A DNA stretch of 64,000 nt. It comes from Nitrincola tibetensis (lineage in GTDB: Bacteria; Pseudomonadota; Gammaproteobacteria; Pseudomonadales; Balneatricaceae). Each line of letters begins with the position of its first letter. Position 1 is the first letter of the stretch. Location: the NCBI RefSeq assembly GCF_003284585.1, contig NZ_QKRX01000001.1, positions 248,001 through 312,000 on the forward strand, written 5' to 3'. A program made the position numbers and the translations under genes. Positions 37,518-47,037 of this stretch are shown here, piece after piece. The notes under the pieces were generated by a model, which saw only the letters and a list, made by a program, of their open reading frames with translations, ran no database searches and was not told where the DNA came from.

Positions 37518-38918
37518 TTAAACAGTGTCTGTGCCAACACCACTATACCAATATATATCTGTTTTTCTTTCGCGTTTGGCCGTATACATGGCTTTATCTC
37601 CGGCAGAAATCAGTTCTTGAAAACTCTGTCCATCCTGCGGGTACAGGGCAATACCAATACTGACTCCCACGTAATGTTTATAGCCTTCAATCTCAATAGG
37701 GGCATGTAAGCTCTCAATGATCTTTTCAGCCACACACTGTACCCCAGTTAAGTCTTTAATATCCTCAAGTAAGAGGATGAATTCATCTCCACCAATTCGC
37801 ATAACGGCATCCGAGCCACGGGTCGCTTGCCGAAAGCGATTGGCGACTTCTTTTAACACTACGTCACCGACTTGGTGTCCAAACTCATCATTTATTTGCT
37901 TAAATTTATTTAAATCCATAAATAACAGTGCAACTTGATATTTCTTGCGTTGAGCACGAGCGATGGCTGAACGATAGAGCTCTTGAAACATTGAGCGATT
38001 AGGTAATCCTGTAAGGCTGTCATGTTGTGCAAGAATTTGGTAGCGCTGTTGCGAATAATGAAGCTTTTCGGTTGTTGCAATGAGCTGGAAGGTTAGAAAG
38101 GCTGTGATTGCACCTAACATTAGCCCTGCAATTTTTGCTCCCTGAACAAGGTTGCTAGCGGAGTGGCCATAAGGCGTTTTAGGCACAGCGGCTATATCCC
38201 AAGAGCCGTTTAAAATACTCACTTGTGTAACAAATACTTCAGGCTCTGAGAAAAGGCTAGCTTGACCATAAAATACTTTGGATGGGTCTGCCGTTGATCG
38301 CATACTCACTCTAATATCTAAACTAGGATCGTTTAGTCCAGCTTTTTCAATGAGTTCACTAAAATCAATGGGTGTGCTCATTAATCCCCAGTAGCGTTTT
38401 TCCGAGCCCTCTTGAATATAAATAGGTACTCGGTGTATGACGGCAACGCCACCTTGTGCTAACTCAAAGGGACCCGCAAGAATCGGCTGCTGGGTTTCAA
38501 TTATAGTACGCGTTGCAGCTCCTTGAATGGGGTGGTTTAAAAGATCTAACCCTAATGCGGCTTCATTATTTTGAAGTGGGAACACGTATTGAATAATGTT
38601 TTGCGGGGCGAGAGTGATATTGCGAATGAGCGGATTATCGATGAGTAGCTCATTGGATAAGTTTTCAAATAATGAGGGCTCTATACTCCCCGTGACTCGA
38701 ATGTGTGCAATTAATCCCATTGTTAGGTTGGTTGCGCCATTGAGTGAGCCTTCAATCTTAGCTCTTATTTCAGCTAAACGTTCAATGTGTGTTGCTCTTT
38801 CCTGTTCAATTGCTGTGTTTTGATACAGGTTTGACATATAGAAGAATAAAACAACAACAATGACACCGACGACTATAGGTGCGAAAAATTTATAAACTCT
38901 CAGTTGTTTGATGTTCAT
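37518..38918 (-). CDS. CHASE-GGDEF membrane diguanylate cyclase
   Basis: 466 aa from ATG 38918, following GAAGGG by 7 nt; the open frame extends 31 codons upstream without support. Helix near 15-35, a CHASE-like periplasmic domain (about 40-265, LFENLSNELLIDNPLIRNI, AALGLDLLNHP, RVPIYIQEG), a second helix, then GGDEF with SLTGLPNRSMF, MDLNKFKQINDEFGHQVGD, RIGGDEFILLLED and an RGSD I-site. There is no EAL domain. It should produce c-di-GMP in response to an external signal. It is tail-to-tail with the RsbQ-linked cyclase. Confidence 0.92.
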   Translation of the reverse strand: MNIKQLRVYKFFAPIVVGVIVVVLFFYMSNLYQNTAIEQERATHIERLAEIRAKIEGSLNGATNLTMGLIAHIRVTGSIEPSLFENLSNELLIDNPLIRNITLAPQNIIQYVFPLQNNEAALGLDLLNHPIQGAATRTIIETQQPILAGPFELAQGGVAVIHRVPIYIQEGSEKRYWGLMSTPIDFSELIEKAGLNDPSLDIRVSMRSTADPSKVFYGQASLFSEPEVFVTQVSILNGSWDIAAVPKTPYGHSASNLVQGAKIAGLMLGAITAFLTFQLIATTEKLHYSQQRYQILAQHDSLTGLPNRSMFQELYRSAIARAQRKKYQVALLFMDLNKFKQINDEFGHQVGDVVLKEVANRFRQATRGSDAVMRIGGDEFILLLEDIKDLTGVQCVAEKIIESLHAPIEIEGYKHYVGVSIGIALYPQDGQSFQELISAGDKAMYTAKRERKTDIYWYSGVGTDTV

Positions 38919-39066
38919 CGAATACCCTTCGATTATGAGGGTTGTCAAACACGGATTATCATTAAGCTTAGTATAATGAATTGTGGGTGGCAGAACAGGG
39001 GGCATAAACAAATAACCCCGAACAAACGGGGTTATTAAGCATCAATACAGGTATTGACCAGGTAGA

Positions 39067-39387
39067 TTAACTACCTGGGCGTTGTACCCAAGATTGGCAC
39101 CAGCCTTTCGCTTCTACAGAGAAGCCTTGGAACAGCGTACAGCCTTGAGTGTCTGGCTGCCAGAACATGCAGTTATCGCAATAGCTGCCTTCTTTAAAGG
39201 CTGGGTGGCTAGAAGCATCAGCGGCAACTTTTTTGTAGTTTAGCGCTTTAGCATTCGGCGCATCTTCGCTTAGAGGCGGTAAGCTAGCTGCAAACGACTT
39301 AGACGTTAAAACGCCCATACCGAGTGGTAGTGCGGCAAGACCAAACATGCCTTTTTTCAGGAAACCACGGCGAGTTGAATTAGCCAT
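39067..39387 (-). CDS. High-potential iron-sulfur protein (HiPIP)
   Basis: 106 aa. A Tat signal (STRRGFLKKG, hydrophobic stretch, SFAAS) sends the folded protein to the periplasm. The mature part has the HiPIP spacing Cys70-x2-Cys73-x9-Cys83-x13-Cys97 binding one [4Fe-4S] cluster, with the aromatic SYCDNCMFW, GCTLFQG and GWCQSWV context. HiPIPs are soluble electron carriers between the bc1 complex and terminal oxidases or reaction centres. An FNR-type palindrome lies about 110 bp upstream of the start codon. It is monocistronic. Confidence 0.95.
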   Translation of the reverse strand: MANSTRRGFLKKGMFGLAALPLGMGVLTSKSFAASLPPLSEDAPNAKALNYKKVAADASSHPAFKEGSYCDNCMFWQPDTQGCTLFQGFSVEAKGWCQSWVQRPGS

Positions 39388-39720
39388 TTTTAAATCCTTA
39401 TTTCATTGACGGTTGAACCCATGCCCAATTCTGCGATTAGGTCGAGGGTCTTGGAGTTGTTGGATATATTAGAGCTTTGTTTTATTAAAGCTGCAATGAT
39501 CCAAATCAAAACTCTTCTGTCTGACCAAGGCGAAGAATACTAGTTCCTTACGTTGGAGCCTGCTTTGGCTTACCTTGATGCAAACGCAGCATATCTTATA
39601 CACACTTAATCGCTCATGAACAGACATTAGCGTTTAATTGTACTGTTTAATCTTCATTTCACATACGCTTGCCCAGCAGATTCAGTTCAATGGCCTGCAA
39701 AGCATTTCGTATCCTGAGAT
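39388..39720. other. Intergenic region upstream of the HiPIP gene
   Basis: About 330 bp between the HiPIP start and the stop of the MFS gene. It holds the HiPIP promoter region (a minus-strand TAATAT candidate -10 at 39466-39471) and the FNR-like site described separately. I see no further gene in it. Confidence 0.5.
39496..39509 (-). promoter_or_regulatory. Candidate FNR/ANR box upstream of HiPIP
   Basis: On the minus strand the site reads TTGATTTGGATCAT, one base from the FNR consensus TTGAT-N4-ATCAA. Its centre lies 34 bp upstream of the centre of a possible TAATAT -10, close to but not exactly the usual -41.5 activator spacing. Oxygen-dependent control of the electron carrier would make sense. 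Confidence 0.45.
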
Positions 39721-40905
39721 TTATGGGGTTCGATGTAGGAAATATCGAATGCATAACCCCAGTCCCACAGCACCAGTCATCACGGACACCATAGGAAGCG
39801 GTGTTCCATCTCCAAGTAAACCAACGGCTGCTCCTGCAAAAGCACCTAAAGTAAAGCCTGCCGCACCCGTGAGTGCGGTCGCGGAGGCGGCACTGTGAGG
39901 AAAAAATTCTATCGTACAGGACATACCATTGGACATAACAAACCCTTGCAAGCCCATAAAAGCGATGATGAGCGGGATTAATAGCGACAGTGGGTGAGGT
40001 GTAAATAGAATGCACAATAGAGCGGTAATGCCGATGACAACTTGGGTGGCTTGAGCGGTCAGTAGAATTTTTTGAGGGCCAAAAATATGGACGATCCTAG
40101 CATTAATTTGATTGCAGACTAGTATCATGAGTACGTTTAGGCCGAACAACAGGGGGTACATTGCTGTGCTAACGGAGTAATAGGTTAGGTAAACCGTTGC
40201 CGAGCCAGTGATAAATGCAAACATACCTCCGTTTCCAAATGCGACGGAGAGTAAGTACCCCATCGCTTTTTTGTGCAGGATAATCTCGCGGTAACGTTGC
40301 GCTAAGTTTAAGGGTAGGCGACTTGGGTCATGTCGACGTGTCTCAGGAAGGTGAACCCACAAAACCCAAAGCAAAATTAAACAATACACTTGAAGTACAA
40401 TAAATATACTGCGCCAGCCTGTTACCATTAACAGTAAACTGCCAAGTGCTGGCGCAAGCATCGGTGCGACCATCATGATTGCTGCGATACGCGACATGGC
40501 TCTAGCACTGTCGGCACCACGATATAGATCTCGGACAATCGCGGCTGAGTTGATGACGCTGATGCCACCACCAAGTGCTTGTAGAAAACGACTTCCCCAT
40601 AAAACACCGATAGAGTCACTTAAAATAATACCTATAGATCCAAGGCTGAAAATACTTAATCCGCAGACGATTGCGGTTCTTCGTCCCCAATGGTCGGAAA
40701 TAGGACCACCAGCCAACTGACCAAGTGCGAATCCACCTAGGAATAAGCTAAGCGTTAACTCAATGTCATGTACTGAAACAAGAAGATCTTCAGCCATGAG
40801 TGGAAATGCCGGTAAATAGGCATCAATGGATAAGGGAGCTAGTGCAGTTAATGCAGCTAGCATCCAGACTAAGCCGGGGATGACTTTTTGATTAGTTGCC
40901 GTCAT
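39721..40905 (-). CDS. Bcr/CflA-family multidrug efflux MFS transporter
   Basis: 394 aa with 12 predicted helices. PLSIDAYLPAFP in helix 1, GGFALGQLAGGPISDHWGRRTA (loop 2-3 signature, quoted in part) and LQALGGG are characteristic of drug:H+ antiporter-1 family Bcr/CflA, which exports bicyclomycin, chloramphenicol-type drugs or amino acids such as cysteine. The C-terminal helix carries TALTGAAGFTLGAFAG. The substrate here is unknown. It is preceded by a 195-bp divergent gap to the AI-2E transporter. Confidence 0.9.
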   Translation of the reverse strand: MTATNQKVIPGLVWMLAALTALAPLSIDAYLPAFPLMAEDLLVSVHDIELTLSLFLGGFALGQLAGGPISDHWGRRTAIVCGLSIFSLGSIGIILSDSIGVLWGSRFLQALGGGISVINSAAIVRDLYRGADSARAMSRIAAIMMVAPMLAPALGSLLLMVTGWRSIFIVLQVYCLILLWVLWVHLPETRRHDPSRLPLNLAQRYREIILHKKAMGYLLSVAFGNGGMFAFITGSATVYLTYYSVSTAMYPLLFGLNVLMILVCNQINARIVHIFGPQKILLTAQATQVVIGITALLCILFTPHPLSLLIPLIIAFMGLQGFVMSNGMSCTIEFFPHSAASATALTGAAGFTLGAFAGAAVGLLGDGTPLPMVSVMTGAVGLGLCIRYFLHRTP

Positions 40906-41114
40906 GGGGTGTCTCGGGAGAATAAAAAATGGTATTTTAGACTGATCAGTATAATTATGTAACCGCTTTTAAAGAAGATTTTTAATTCTGAGTTCGGATT
41001 TGTTGTTTACAGCTATGCTTAAATTATTTCTGTGGAACACAGGTCTTATGATTGGGAAAGATGGTTCAACAGGTTACAATCTTCTTTTAGTGCACAGTAA
41101 TGATGAGGGGTGCT

Positions 41115-42146
41115 ATGTCTGATTCTCAAGGATTGAAATGGTTATTTGGAATCGCAGGAGTGATAGTCATTCTTGCAGGGTTAAAAGCTGCTGAAGCAAT
41201 CGTGATCCCAATTATGCTTGCGTTATTCGTGGCGATTATTAGCACTCCTTTTGTTCGTTTAATGACAAAAAAAGGTATTCCAGCTTATCTTTCTGTCATT
41301 ATTGCACTCTCAGTTTTGATTTCTGTTGGCAGTGTGTTGGTGATGGTGGTCAGCCAGTCGATAGATACCTTCATGACACGTATGCCTGCGTATCAAGCGC
41401 GATTGCAAACTGTAGTCGTGGATTTTTTACCCTATCTGGAGCGCTGGGATATCCCGGTGGATCGTGATGTGATGATGACCCATCTGAATCCAGGGCAGAT
41501 GATGGGCCTAATTGGTTCGACCTTATCAAGTATCGGTTCGTTGTTGACCAACCTGTTTTTAGTGGTGTTTATTGTTATCTTTTTGTTGCTCGAAGAAGCA
41601 ACGTTTTCCGACAAGCTTAAAGCCGCTTTGCCTAATGCTGAACACTCGTTGCAAAAAACATCAGGGTTCATGCGTCAAGTGAACCAATATCTGGTGATTA
41701 AAACAACCATAAGTCTTGTGACAGGGGTTCTGGTGACATTATGGCTATGGTTGCTCGATGTTGACTTCCCAGTGCTTTGGGGACTCATTGCCATGTTAAT
41801 GAATTATATTCCTAACGTAGGATCTTTGATTGCGGCGGTTCCGGCTGTTTTATTATCACTCGTTCAGCTTGGCGTAAGTGATGCTATTTTTGTCGCATCA
41901 GGATACTTAGTGATCAATATTATTATGGGGAATCTTATTGAGCCGCGCTTTATGGGAAAAGGCTTAGGGCTCTCGCCACTGGTGGTATTTTTGTCTTTGA
42001 TTCTCTGGGGCTGGCTATTTGGCCCTGTGGGAATGTTTTTGTCTATTCCGCTGACCATGATTGTCAAAATAGCACTGGAACAAAATCAGAGCACTCGCTG
42101 GATCGCTATCATGTTGGGCAATGAAGCACCTGCTACCAACGAATAA
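41115..42146 (+). CDS. AI-2E family transporter (PerM/TqsA type)
   Basis: 343 aa from the ATG at 41115, preceded by GAGGGGTGCT; the ATG five codons earlier is less well placed. About eight helices, with PIMLALFVAIISTPFVR, a long periplasmic amphipathic loop (LERWDIPVDRDVMM), LVVFIVIFLLLEE and the family core LWGLIAMLMNYIPNVGSLIA. Members include the TqsA AI-2 exporter and many of other or unknown function. A luxS gene lies 32 kb away, which is weak support for AI-2. Fifteen bases separate it from the next MFS gene, so they form an operon. Confidence 0.88.
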   Translation: MSDSQGLKWLFGIAGVIVILAGLKAAEAIVIPIMLALFVAIISTPFVRLMTKKGIPAYLSVIIALSVLISVGSVLVMVVSQSIDTFMTRMPAYQARLQTVVVDFLPYLERWDIPVDRDVMMTHLNPGQMMGLIGSTLSSIGSLLTNLFLVVFIVIFLLLEEATFSDKLKAALPNAEHSLQKTSGFMRQVNQYLVIKTTISLVTGVLVTLWLWLLDVDFPVLWGLIAMLMNYIPNVGSLIAAVPAVLLSLVQLGVSDAIFVASGYLVINIIMGNLIEPRFMGKGLGLSPLVVFLSLILWGWLFGPVGMFLSIPLTMIVKIALEQNQSTRWIAIMLGNEAPATNE

Positions 42147-42161
42147 CTTTAAAAGGTTTTT

Positions 42162-43718
42162 ATGTTACGAACAGCCAGAACACTCCTTTCGCTTTATACC
42201 AGCTATGGTTTGCTGGTACTAGCGAATGCGCTTTTTACGACTCTAACCAGCTTACGGGCAGACTTAGAAGGATTTACGGTACAAACCATTGGTTTGATTA
42301 TGGCCGGCTACTTCTTGGGAATGTTCTTAGGGGCTCGCTATACGTCCTATGTCATTCAACGAGGCGGACATATTCGTGCCTTCGCAGCATTTGCATCGTT
42401 TATGTCTTTGTCTCCTTTACTTCATGTGTTATTTATTGATCCATGGGTTTGGGCAGTATTGCGTTTGATTGATGGCTTCTGTTTAGCGGGCTTGTTTATC
42501 ATCACGGAGAGTTGGTTGAATGCGCGCTCTGATAATAAAACTCGGGGCAGTATTCTCGCGATTTACATGGTGGTTAACTATCTAGCATCCGGTCTAGGGC
42601 AGCTGTTTTTGATCTTCACCTCGCCGGATACATTTGAAGCCTTTGCTGTGGCCTCCATCTGCTTTTCGTTATCTCTGATGCCTCTGATGATGACGCGCAC
42701 GGAGGCGCCTATTCCGAACCCAGTCACCGGGTTTGCCATTAGGCCTCTGCTAAGAGTTGCGCCTGCTGGTTTCTGGGGAGCGGTCTGCGCAGGCTCGGTG
42801 AATGCAGCGTTTTTTGCAATGGCGCCTATTTACGCTCAAAACTTATCCTTTAGTGTGCAAGAAATATCCTTTTTTATGATGGCCGGGGTTTTTTCTGGTT
42901 TAGTCTTGCAAATCCCGCTGGGAAAACTGTCTGACCGTATCGAGCGTCGTAAGGTGTTGGCGGGTGTTTGTCTTGGAGGGCTGATTTTTAGCCTGTTAAT
43001 GGTGGTGCAAAGCTTCTTCCAATTGCCTTTTTATCTGTTGCTGCTAAATGTGTTCTGTTATGGCTCGTTGGCTTTTGTTATTTACCCGCTCTCTGCGGCG
43101 CATGTCAATGATTGGAGTGATCCCGGTCAGTTAATGCAGACGTCATCCGGTTTATTAATTGGTTATGGCAGTGGCGCGATCTTTGGGCCACTACTCAGTT
43201 CGTCTTTAATGTCTGCATTTGGCCCTGCAGCCTTATTTGCCTATATCGCGTTGAATTTATTAGTCATGATGCTGTTTGCATTGTACCAGTCTAGCGTGGC
43301 AGGCTTGCAGCGTGAGAAAATGGAGTTTGTGCCTCAGCCTTCAGTACAGTTTCCAGTTGAGGAGCTGTTCCACGCCGCACAAGATGATTCATCTCCAGTG
43401 CCTGAGGCGCTCTATGATTCTGGAGAGTCGGTGGATAAGTCTGTTGAGACGAAAGAAGGCACGCTATCGGTTGATGAAGCGGATAGAACTCAAGCGGATA
43501 TAGCTATATCTGATGAAACGCAGATAGATCTTGTCGAACCAGAACCTCAGCCTGAAGAAAAAAGCTTTATTGAACAATGGGAGGAGGAGCGGCTTGCAGA
43601 GTCAGAACGGATAAACCAATCTGATGAACCTAACGTCAAACCGACAGATGAAGCATCTAGCTCGAACCAAGCATCTAATGTGGATGGTGCGCCTAACTCG
43701 GATGCAAAGAAACCTTAA
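42162..43718 (+). CDS. YcaD-like MFS transporter with a long acidic C-terminal tail
   Basis: 518 aa. Residues 1-385 are a 12-helix MFS domain of the YcaD group (LRADLEGFTVQTIGLIMAGYF, RLIDGFCLAGLFIITESWLN split by motif, IPLGKLSDRIERRKVL). The last 130 residues are hydrophilic, acidic and Ser/Glu/Asp-rich (EDEADRTQAD-type composition, EPEPQPEEKSFIEQWEEE), almost certainly disordered and cytoplasmic; E. coli YcaD has only about 382 aa. Substrate unknown. It follows the AI-2E transporter gene by 15 bp. Confidence 0.85.
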   Translation: MLRTARTLLSLYTSYGLLVLANALFTTLTSLRADLEGFTVQTIGLIMAGYFLGMFLGARYTSYVIQRGGHIRAFAAFASFMSLSPLLHVLFIDPWVWAVLRLIDGFCLAGLFIITESWLNARSDNKTRGSILAIYMVVNYLASGLGQLFLIFTSPDTFEAFAVASICFSLSLMPLMMTRTEAPIPNPVTGFAIRPLLRVAPAGFWGAVCAGSVNAAFFAMAPIYAQNLSFSVQEISFFMMAGVFSGLVLQIPLGKLSDRIERRKVLAGVCLGGLIFSLLMVVQSFFQLPFYLLLLNVFCYGSLAFVIYPLSAAHVNDWSDPGQLMQTSSGLLIGYGSGAIFGPLLSSSLMSAFGPAALFAYIALNLLVMMLFALYQSSVAGLQREKMEFVPQPSVQFPVEELFHAAQDDSSPVPEALYDSGESVDKSVETKEGTLSVDEADRTQADIAISDETQIDLVEPEPQPEEKSFIEQWEEERLAESERINQSDEPNVKPTDEASSSNQASNVDGAPNSDAKKP

Positions 43719-43774
43719 GTGCTTACTATTCGTTTAGTCACTCGGGTAGTAAGGTTTCGCGACTTTGCGTAAGC

Positions 43775-43798
43775 CCTCGCCCAATCGTTCGGGCGAGG
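43775..43798. terminator. GC-rich hairpin after the YcaD-like gene
   Basis: CCTCGCCC and GGGCGAGG, an 8-bp perfect stem with an 8-nt loop, about 60 bp beyond the stop. No T-run follows, so termination is uncertain. Confidence 0.4.
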
Positions 43799-43838
43799 AG
43801 GTGTCACATTATAGATCGAAGCAAGGTTTGTTAAAGCT

Positions 43839-43880
43839 GAGATGCCTAGATCATTATCCTCTAGGCATCTCGTTTGTTTG
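43839..43880. terminator. Terminator hairpin between the MFS gene and gcvP
   Basis: An 11-bp perfect stem (GAGATGCCTAG / CTAGGCATCTC) with an 11-nt loop, followed on the plus strand by GTTTGTTTG. It sits immediately beside the gcvP stop codon between convergent genes and probably works in both directions. Confidence 0.65.
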
Positions 43881-43884
43881 AGGT

Positions 43885-46785
43885 TTAACGATAATCCTCA
43901 ACAGGGATGCATGCGCAGAACAGGTTTCGGTCACCATAGACGTTATCAACACGGTTAACCGATGGCCAGATTTTGGCTTCTTTCAACCAATGCACTGGGA
44001 ACGCACCTTTTTCACGCGTGTAAGGTCGATCCCATTCAGCGTCCATCAAATCGGCTTGTGTATGGGGGGCATTTCTAAGTGGGCTCTGTTCAGCCGCCCA
44101 AGTTCCAGCTTCAACCGCCGAAATCTCCTCCCGAATCGTAATCATCGCCTCAATAAAGCGATCAAGCTCAGCTTTTGGTTCTGATTCTGTGGGCTCGATC
44201 ATCAAGGTGCCCGGTACCGGGAAGGACATGGTCGGCGCATGGAAGCCAAAGTCCATTAAGCGCTTCGCAACATCTTCTTCCGTTATTCCGGTCTTTTCTT
44301 TGAGCGGACGGATATCAATAATGCATTCGTGAGCAACGCGGCCTTTTACACCTGTGTAGAGCACAGGGTAGTGTGCACTCAGACGCTCAGCGATGTAGTT
44401 TGCATTGAGAATAGCGACCTCCGTTGCCTGACGCAGACCTCGTCCTCCCATCAGAGCAATATACACCCAGCTAATGGCGAGTATGCTGGCGCTGCCCCAA
44501 GGCGCGGCTGAAACAGCGGTGTTGGTGACATTGTCATCATTGTTAACAGCAATGACCGGATGGTTTGCCAAGTGCGGAACCAAATGCGCTTTGACACCGA
44601 TGGGCCCCATGCCTGGGCCACCACCGCCATGAGGAATACAAAATGTTTTATGCAGGTTCATGTGTGACACATCTGCGCCGATTTCAGCGGGCTGACTGAC
44701 ACAGACTTGCGCGTTCAGGTTGGCACCATCCATGTAAACCTGGCCACCGCAATCATGAATGATCTGGCAGATTTCTTTGATTTCTTCCTCAAAGACACCA
44801 TGTGTCGATGGGTAAGTAATCATTAGGCAAGCAAGATCGTCTTTATGCGCCAAGGCTTTTTCGCGCAGATCGTTGACATCGACGTTGCCTTTTTTATCGC
44901 AATCGACCAACAGAACCTGCATGTCGACCATCGCTGCGGTAGCAGGGTTGGTGCCGTGTGCTGAGGTAGGAATTAAGCAAATATTGCGATGACCTTGACC
45001 TTGTGAGCGCAGGTAGTTACGAATGGCCAATAACCCTGCGTATTCGCCCTGTGCGCCAGAGTTCGGCTGCATACAGATGGCATCAAAGCCCGTAATCGCA
45101 CGCAGCATCTGATCTAACTCATCGATCATTTGCTGGTAGCCTTTGGCTTGTTCGATGGGCGCAAAGGGGTGCATATTGGACAGTTCAGGCCAGGTGACGG
45201 GAATCATTTCCGCCGTGGCATTCAGCTTCATGGTACAAGAGCCGAGAGCGATCATGCTGTGTGCTAATGAAATATCTTTATTTTCAAGACGTTTCAGGTA
45301 GCGTAGCATTTCGGTTTCGCTGTGATGCGTGTTAAAAACAGGATGCGTAAGAATGGCATGATCGCGTTTTAACGTTGCAGGAATAGATGTAGATCCACCG
45401 GCTAAAAGGTCTTGATCTAGCACGTCGATTTCAAGGCCATGATCCTCGCCGATAATGGCTGTCCAAAGTGTGCTGATTTCAGTCCTTGTAGTACGCTCAT
45501 CGCAGGTGATGCCTAGCTTGGTTTGATCAAGCTTTCTTAGGTTAATACCCATGGCCGCGGCACGAGTAAAGGCCTCGTCACGCTGGTCACCCAAATCCAA
45601 TGTCAGGGTGTCGAACCAGTGTTCATGCGTAATACGAATGCCTTTTTGAATCAGTCCTCGTGCAAAAATATCGGTGAGTCTGTGGATGCGCTCTGCAATG
45701 ATTGTTAAGCCTTGCGGACCATGATACACCGCGTAGAAGGCGGCCATGTTGGCGAGTAACGCTTGAGCGGTACAGATATTCGACATGGCTTTCTCGCGTC
45801 GAATATGCTGTTCTCGGGTTTGCATAGCCATGCGTAAGGCTGGCTTGCCGCGACTGTCGACCGATACACCAATAATACGCCCGGGTACCGAACGTTTGAA
45901 TTCATCACGCGTTGCGAAGTAAGCGGCTGATGGGCCACCGTAACCCATGGGGACACCAAAGCGTTGCGAAGAGCCAAAGACAACATCGGCACCCAGCTCA
46001 CCCGGAGACTTGAGCAGAACCAACGCCATGATATCGGCCGCCGCACAGAAAAGTGCTTTTTGGGCGTGGGCTTTTTCAATCAGGGCGCTATGATCAATGA
46101 TGTTGCCCGTTGTATTGGGGTACTGCACAACGACGCCAAAATACTCGTGTTCCTCCATCAATTGAGCAACATCGCCAATGACGACGTTAATGCCCAAGGG
46201 GGCTGCACGGGTTAAAATGACACTGATGTTTTGAGGATGAAGGTGTTCATCGACAATGAAGGTGTTGGCTTTTTTCGCCTTAGACATGCGCTTGCAAAGG
46301 GTCATAGCTTCGGCCGCTGCCGTGGCTTCATCTAATAAGGAAGCGTTGGCCAGTTCAAGCCCCGTTAAGTCCATGATCATTTGTTGGAAGGTCAGCAAAC
46401 CTTCCAGACGCCCTTGCGAAATTTCCGGTTGGTAAGGGGTGTACGCCGTATACCAGCCCGGATTTTCAAGGACGTTTCGCAAAATGACATTAGGGACAAT
46501 CACATCGGTGAAGCCCATGCCAATCATTGAGCGTTTAATTTGGTTTTGTCCCATGATTGACTTCAGTCGAGTGAGTGCCTCGACTTCTGTCTGAGGTTGC
46601 CTTAAGCCCTTGGGGATGCCAGTTCGGATAGTCGCTGGAACTGTTTCTTCAATTAGCGAATCGAGTGATTGAAGTCCGAGAGCCAACAGCATTTCTTGTT
46701 GTTCTTCAGGGGAGGGACCAATATGACGTTCAATAAACGCATCATGGTGTTCAAGTGTCTGCAAAGAGGAAAGCTGCTCGCTCAT
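43885..46785 (-). CDS. gcvP: Glycine dehydrogenase (decarboxylating), P protein of the glycine cleavage system
   Basis: 966 aa from the ATG at 46785, against 957 for E. coli GcvP; the frame runs 24 codons further upstream without support. Both halves of the fused P-protein are present: [31 protein letters not shown], and the C-terminal PLP site [19 protein letters not shown] with the cofactor lysine. It decarboxylates glycine and passes the aminomethyl group to the H protein lipoamide. No gcvT or gcvH adjoins it, so the system is split in this genome. I see no glycine riboswitch upstream; a 9-bp stem with an 18-nt loop at 46852-46887 lies in its leader. Confidence 0.96.
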   Translation of the reverse strand: MSEQLSSLQTLEHHDAFIERHIGPSPEEQQEMLLALGLQSLDSLIEETVPATIRTGIPKGLRQPQTEVEALTRLKSIMGQNQIKRSMIGMGFTDVIVPNVILRNVLENPGWYTAYTPYQPEISQGRLEGLLTFQQMIMDLTGLELANASLLDEATAAAEAMTLCKRMSKAKKANTFIVDEHLHPQNISVILTRAAPLGINVVIGDVAQLMEEHEYFGVVVQYPNTTGNIIDHSALIEKAHAQKALFCAAADIMALVLLKSPGELGADVVFGSSQRFGVPMGYGGPSAAYFATRDEFKRSVPGRIIGVSVDSRGKPALRMAMQTREQHIRREKAMSNICTAQALLANMAAFYAVYHGPQGLTIIAERIHRLTDIFARGLIQKGIRITHEHWFDTLTLDLGDQRDEAFTRAAAMGINLRKLDQTKLGITCDERTTRTEISTLWTAIIGEDHGLEIDVLDQDLLAGGSTSIPATLKRDHAILTHPVFNTHHSETEMLRYLKRLENKDISLAHSMIALGSCTMKLNATAEMIPVTWPELSNMHPFAPIEQAKGYQQMIDELDQMLRAITGFDAICMQPNSGAQGEYAGLLAIRNYLRSQGQGHRNICLIPTSAHGTNPATAAMVDMQVLLVDCDKKGNVDVNDLREKALAHKDDLACLMITYPSTHGVFEEEIKEICQIIHDCGGQVYMDGANLNAQVCVSQPAEIGADVSHMNLHKTFCIPHGGGGPGMGPIGVKAHLVPHLANHPVIAVNNDDNVTNTAVSAAPWGSASILAISWVYIALMGGRGLRQATEVAILNANYIAERLSAHYPVLYTGVKGRVAHECIIDIRPLKEKTGITEEDVAKRLMDFGFHAPTMSFPVPGTLMIEPTESEPKAELDRFIEAMITIREEISAVEAGTWAAEQSPLRNAPHTQADLMDAEWDRPYTREKGAFPVHWLKEAKIWPSVNRVDNVYGDRNLFCACIPVEDYR

Positions 46786-46851
46786 TATACTGTAATCCCG
46801 CAAAAAATGGCTTGACCGCTGGCTTGCCGCGATCGGATAACAAAAATTAAG

Positions 46852-46887
46852 CCGCACATTCTACCCGCTTTTAGTCGCAATGTGCGG
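46852..46887. other. Inverted repeat in the gcvP leader
   Basis: CCGCACATT and AATGTGCGG are perfectly complementary across an 18-nt loop, about 70 bp upstream of the gcvP start. It could be a leader-RNA stem or an operator shared with the divergent cupredoxin gene. Confidence 0.4.
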
Positions 46888-47037
46888 AAAAAATGGTCGA
46901 ATAGGGTATGCGAAATTGAGAGTGTTAGTCTTCCAGCAAATGGACGGGTAGAAAATACAATTTGCCTCATCTGTTTCTTTATATCACACTGAATGAATTG
47001 AAGCTTGATCGTGCTTTTTAATTTAATTGGTCAGCCT

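Noticed and set aside
39638-39898. Plus-strand ORF overlapping the MFS gene 3' end
   Set aside because: Shadow of the efflux gene; Pro/Ala-rich low-complexity translation, no ribosome site.
46786-47004. Glycine riboswitch upstream of gcvP
   Set aside because: The conserved aptamer core was not found in the leader; only a simple inverted repeat is present.
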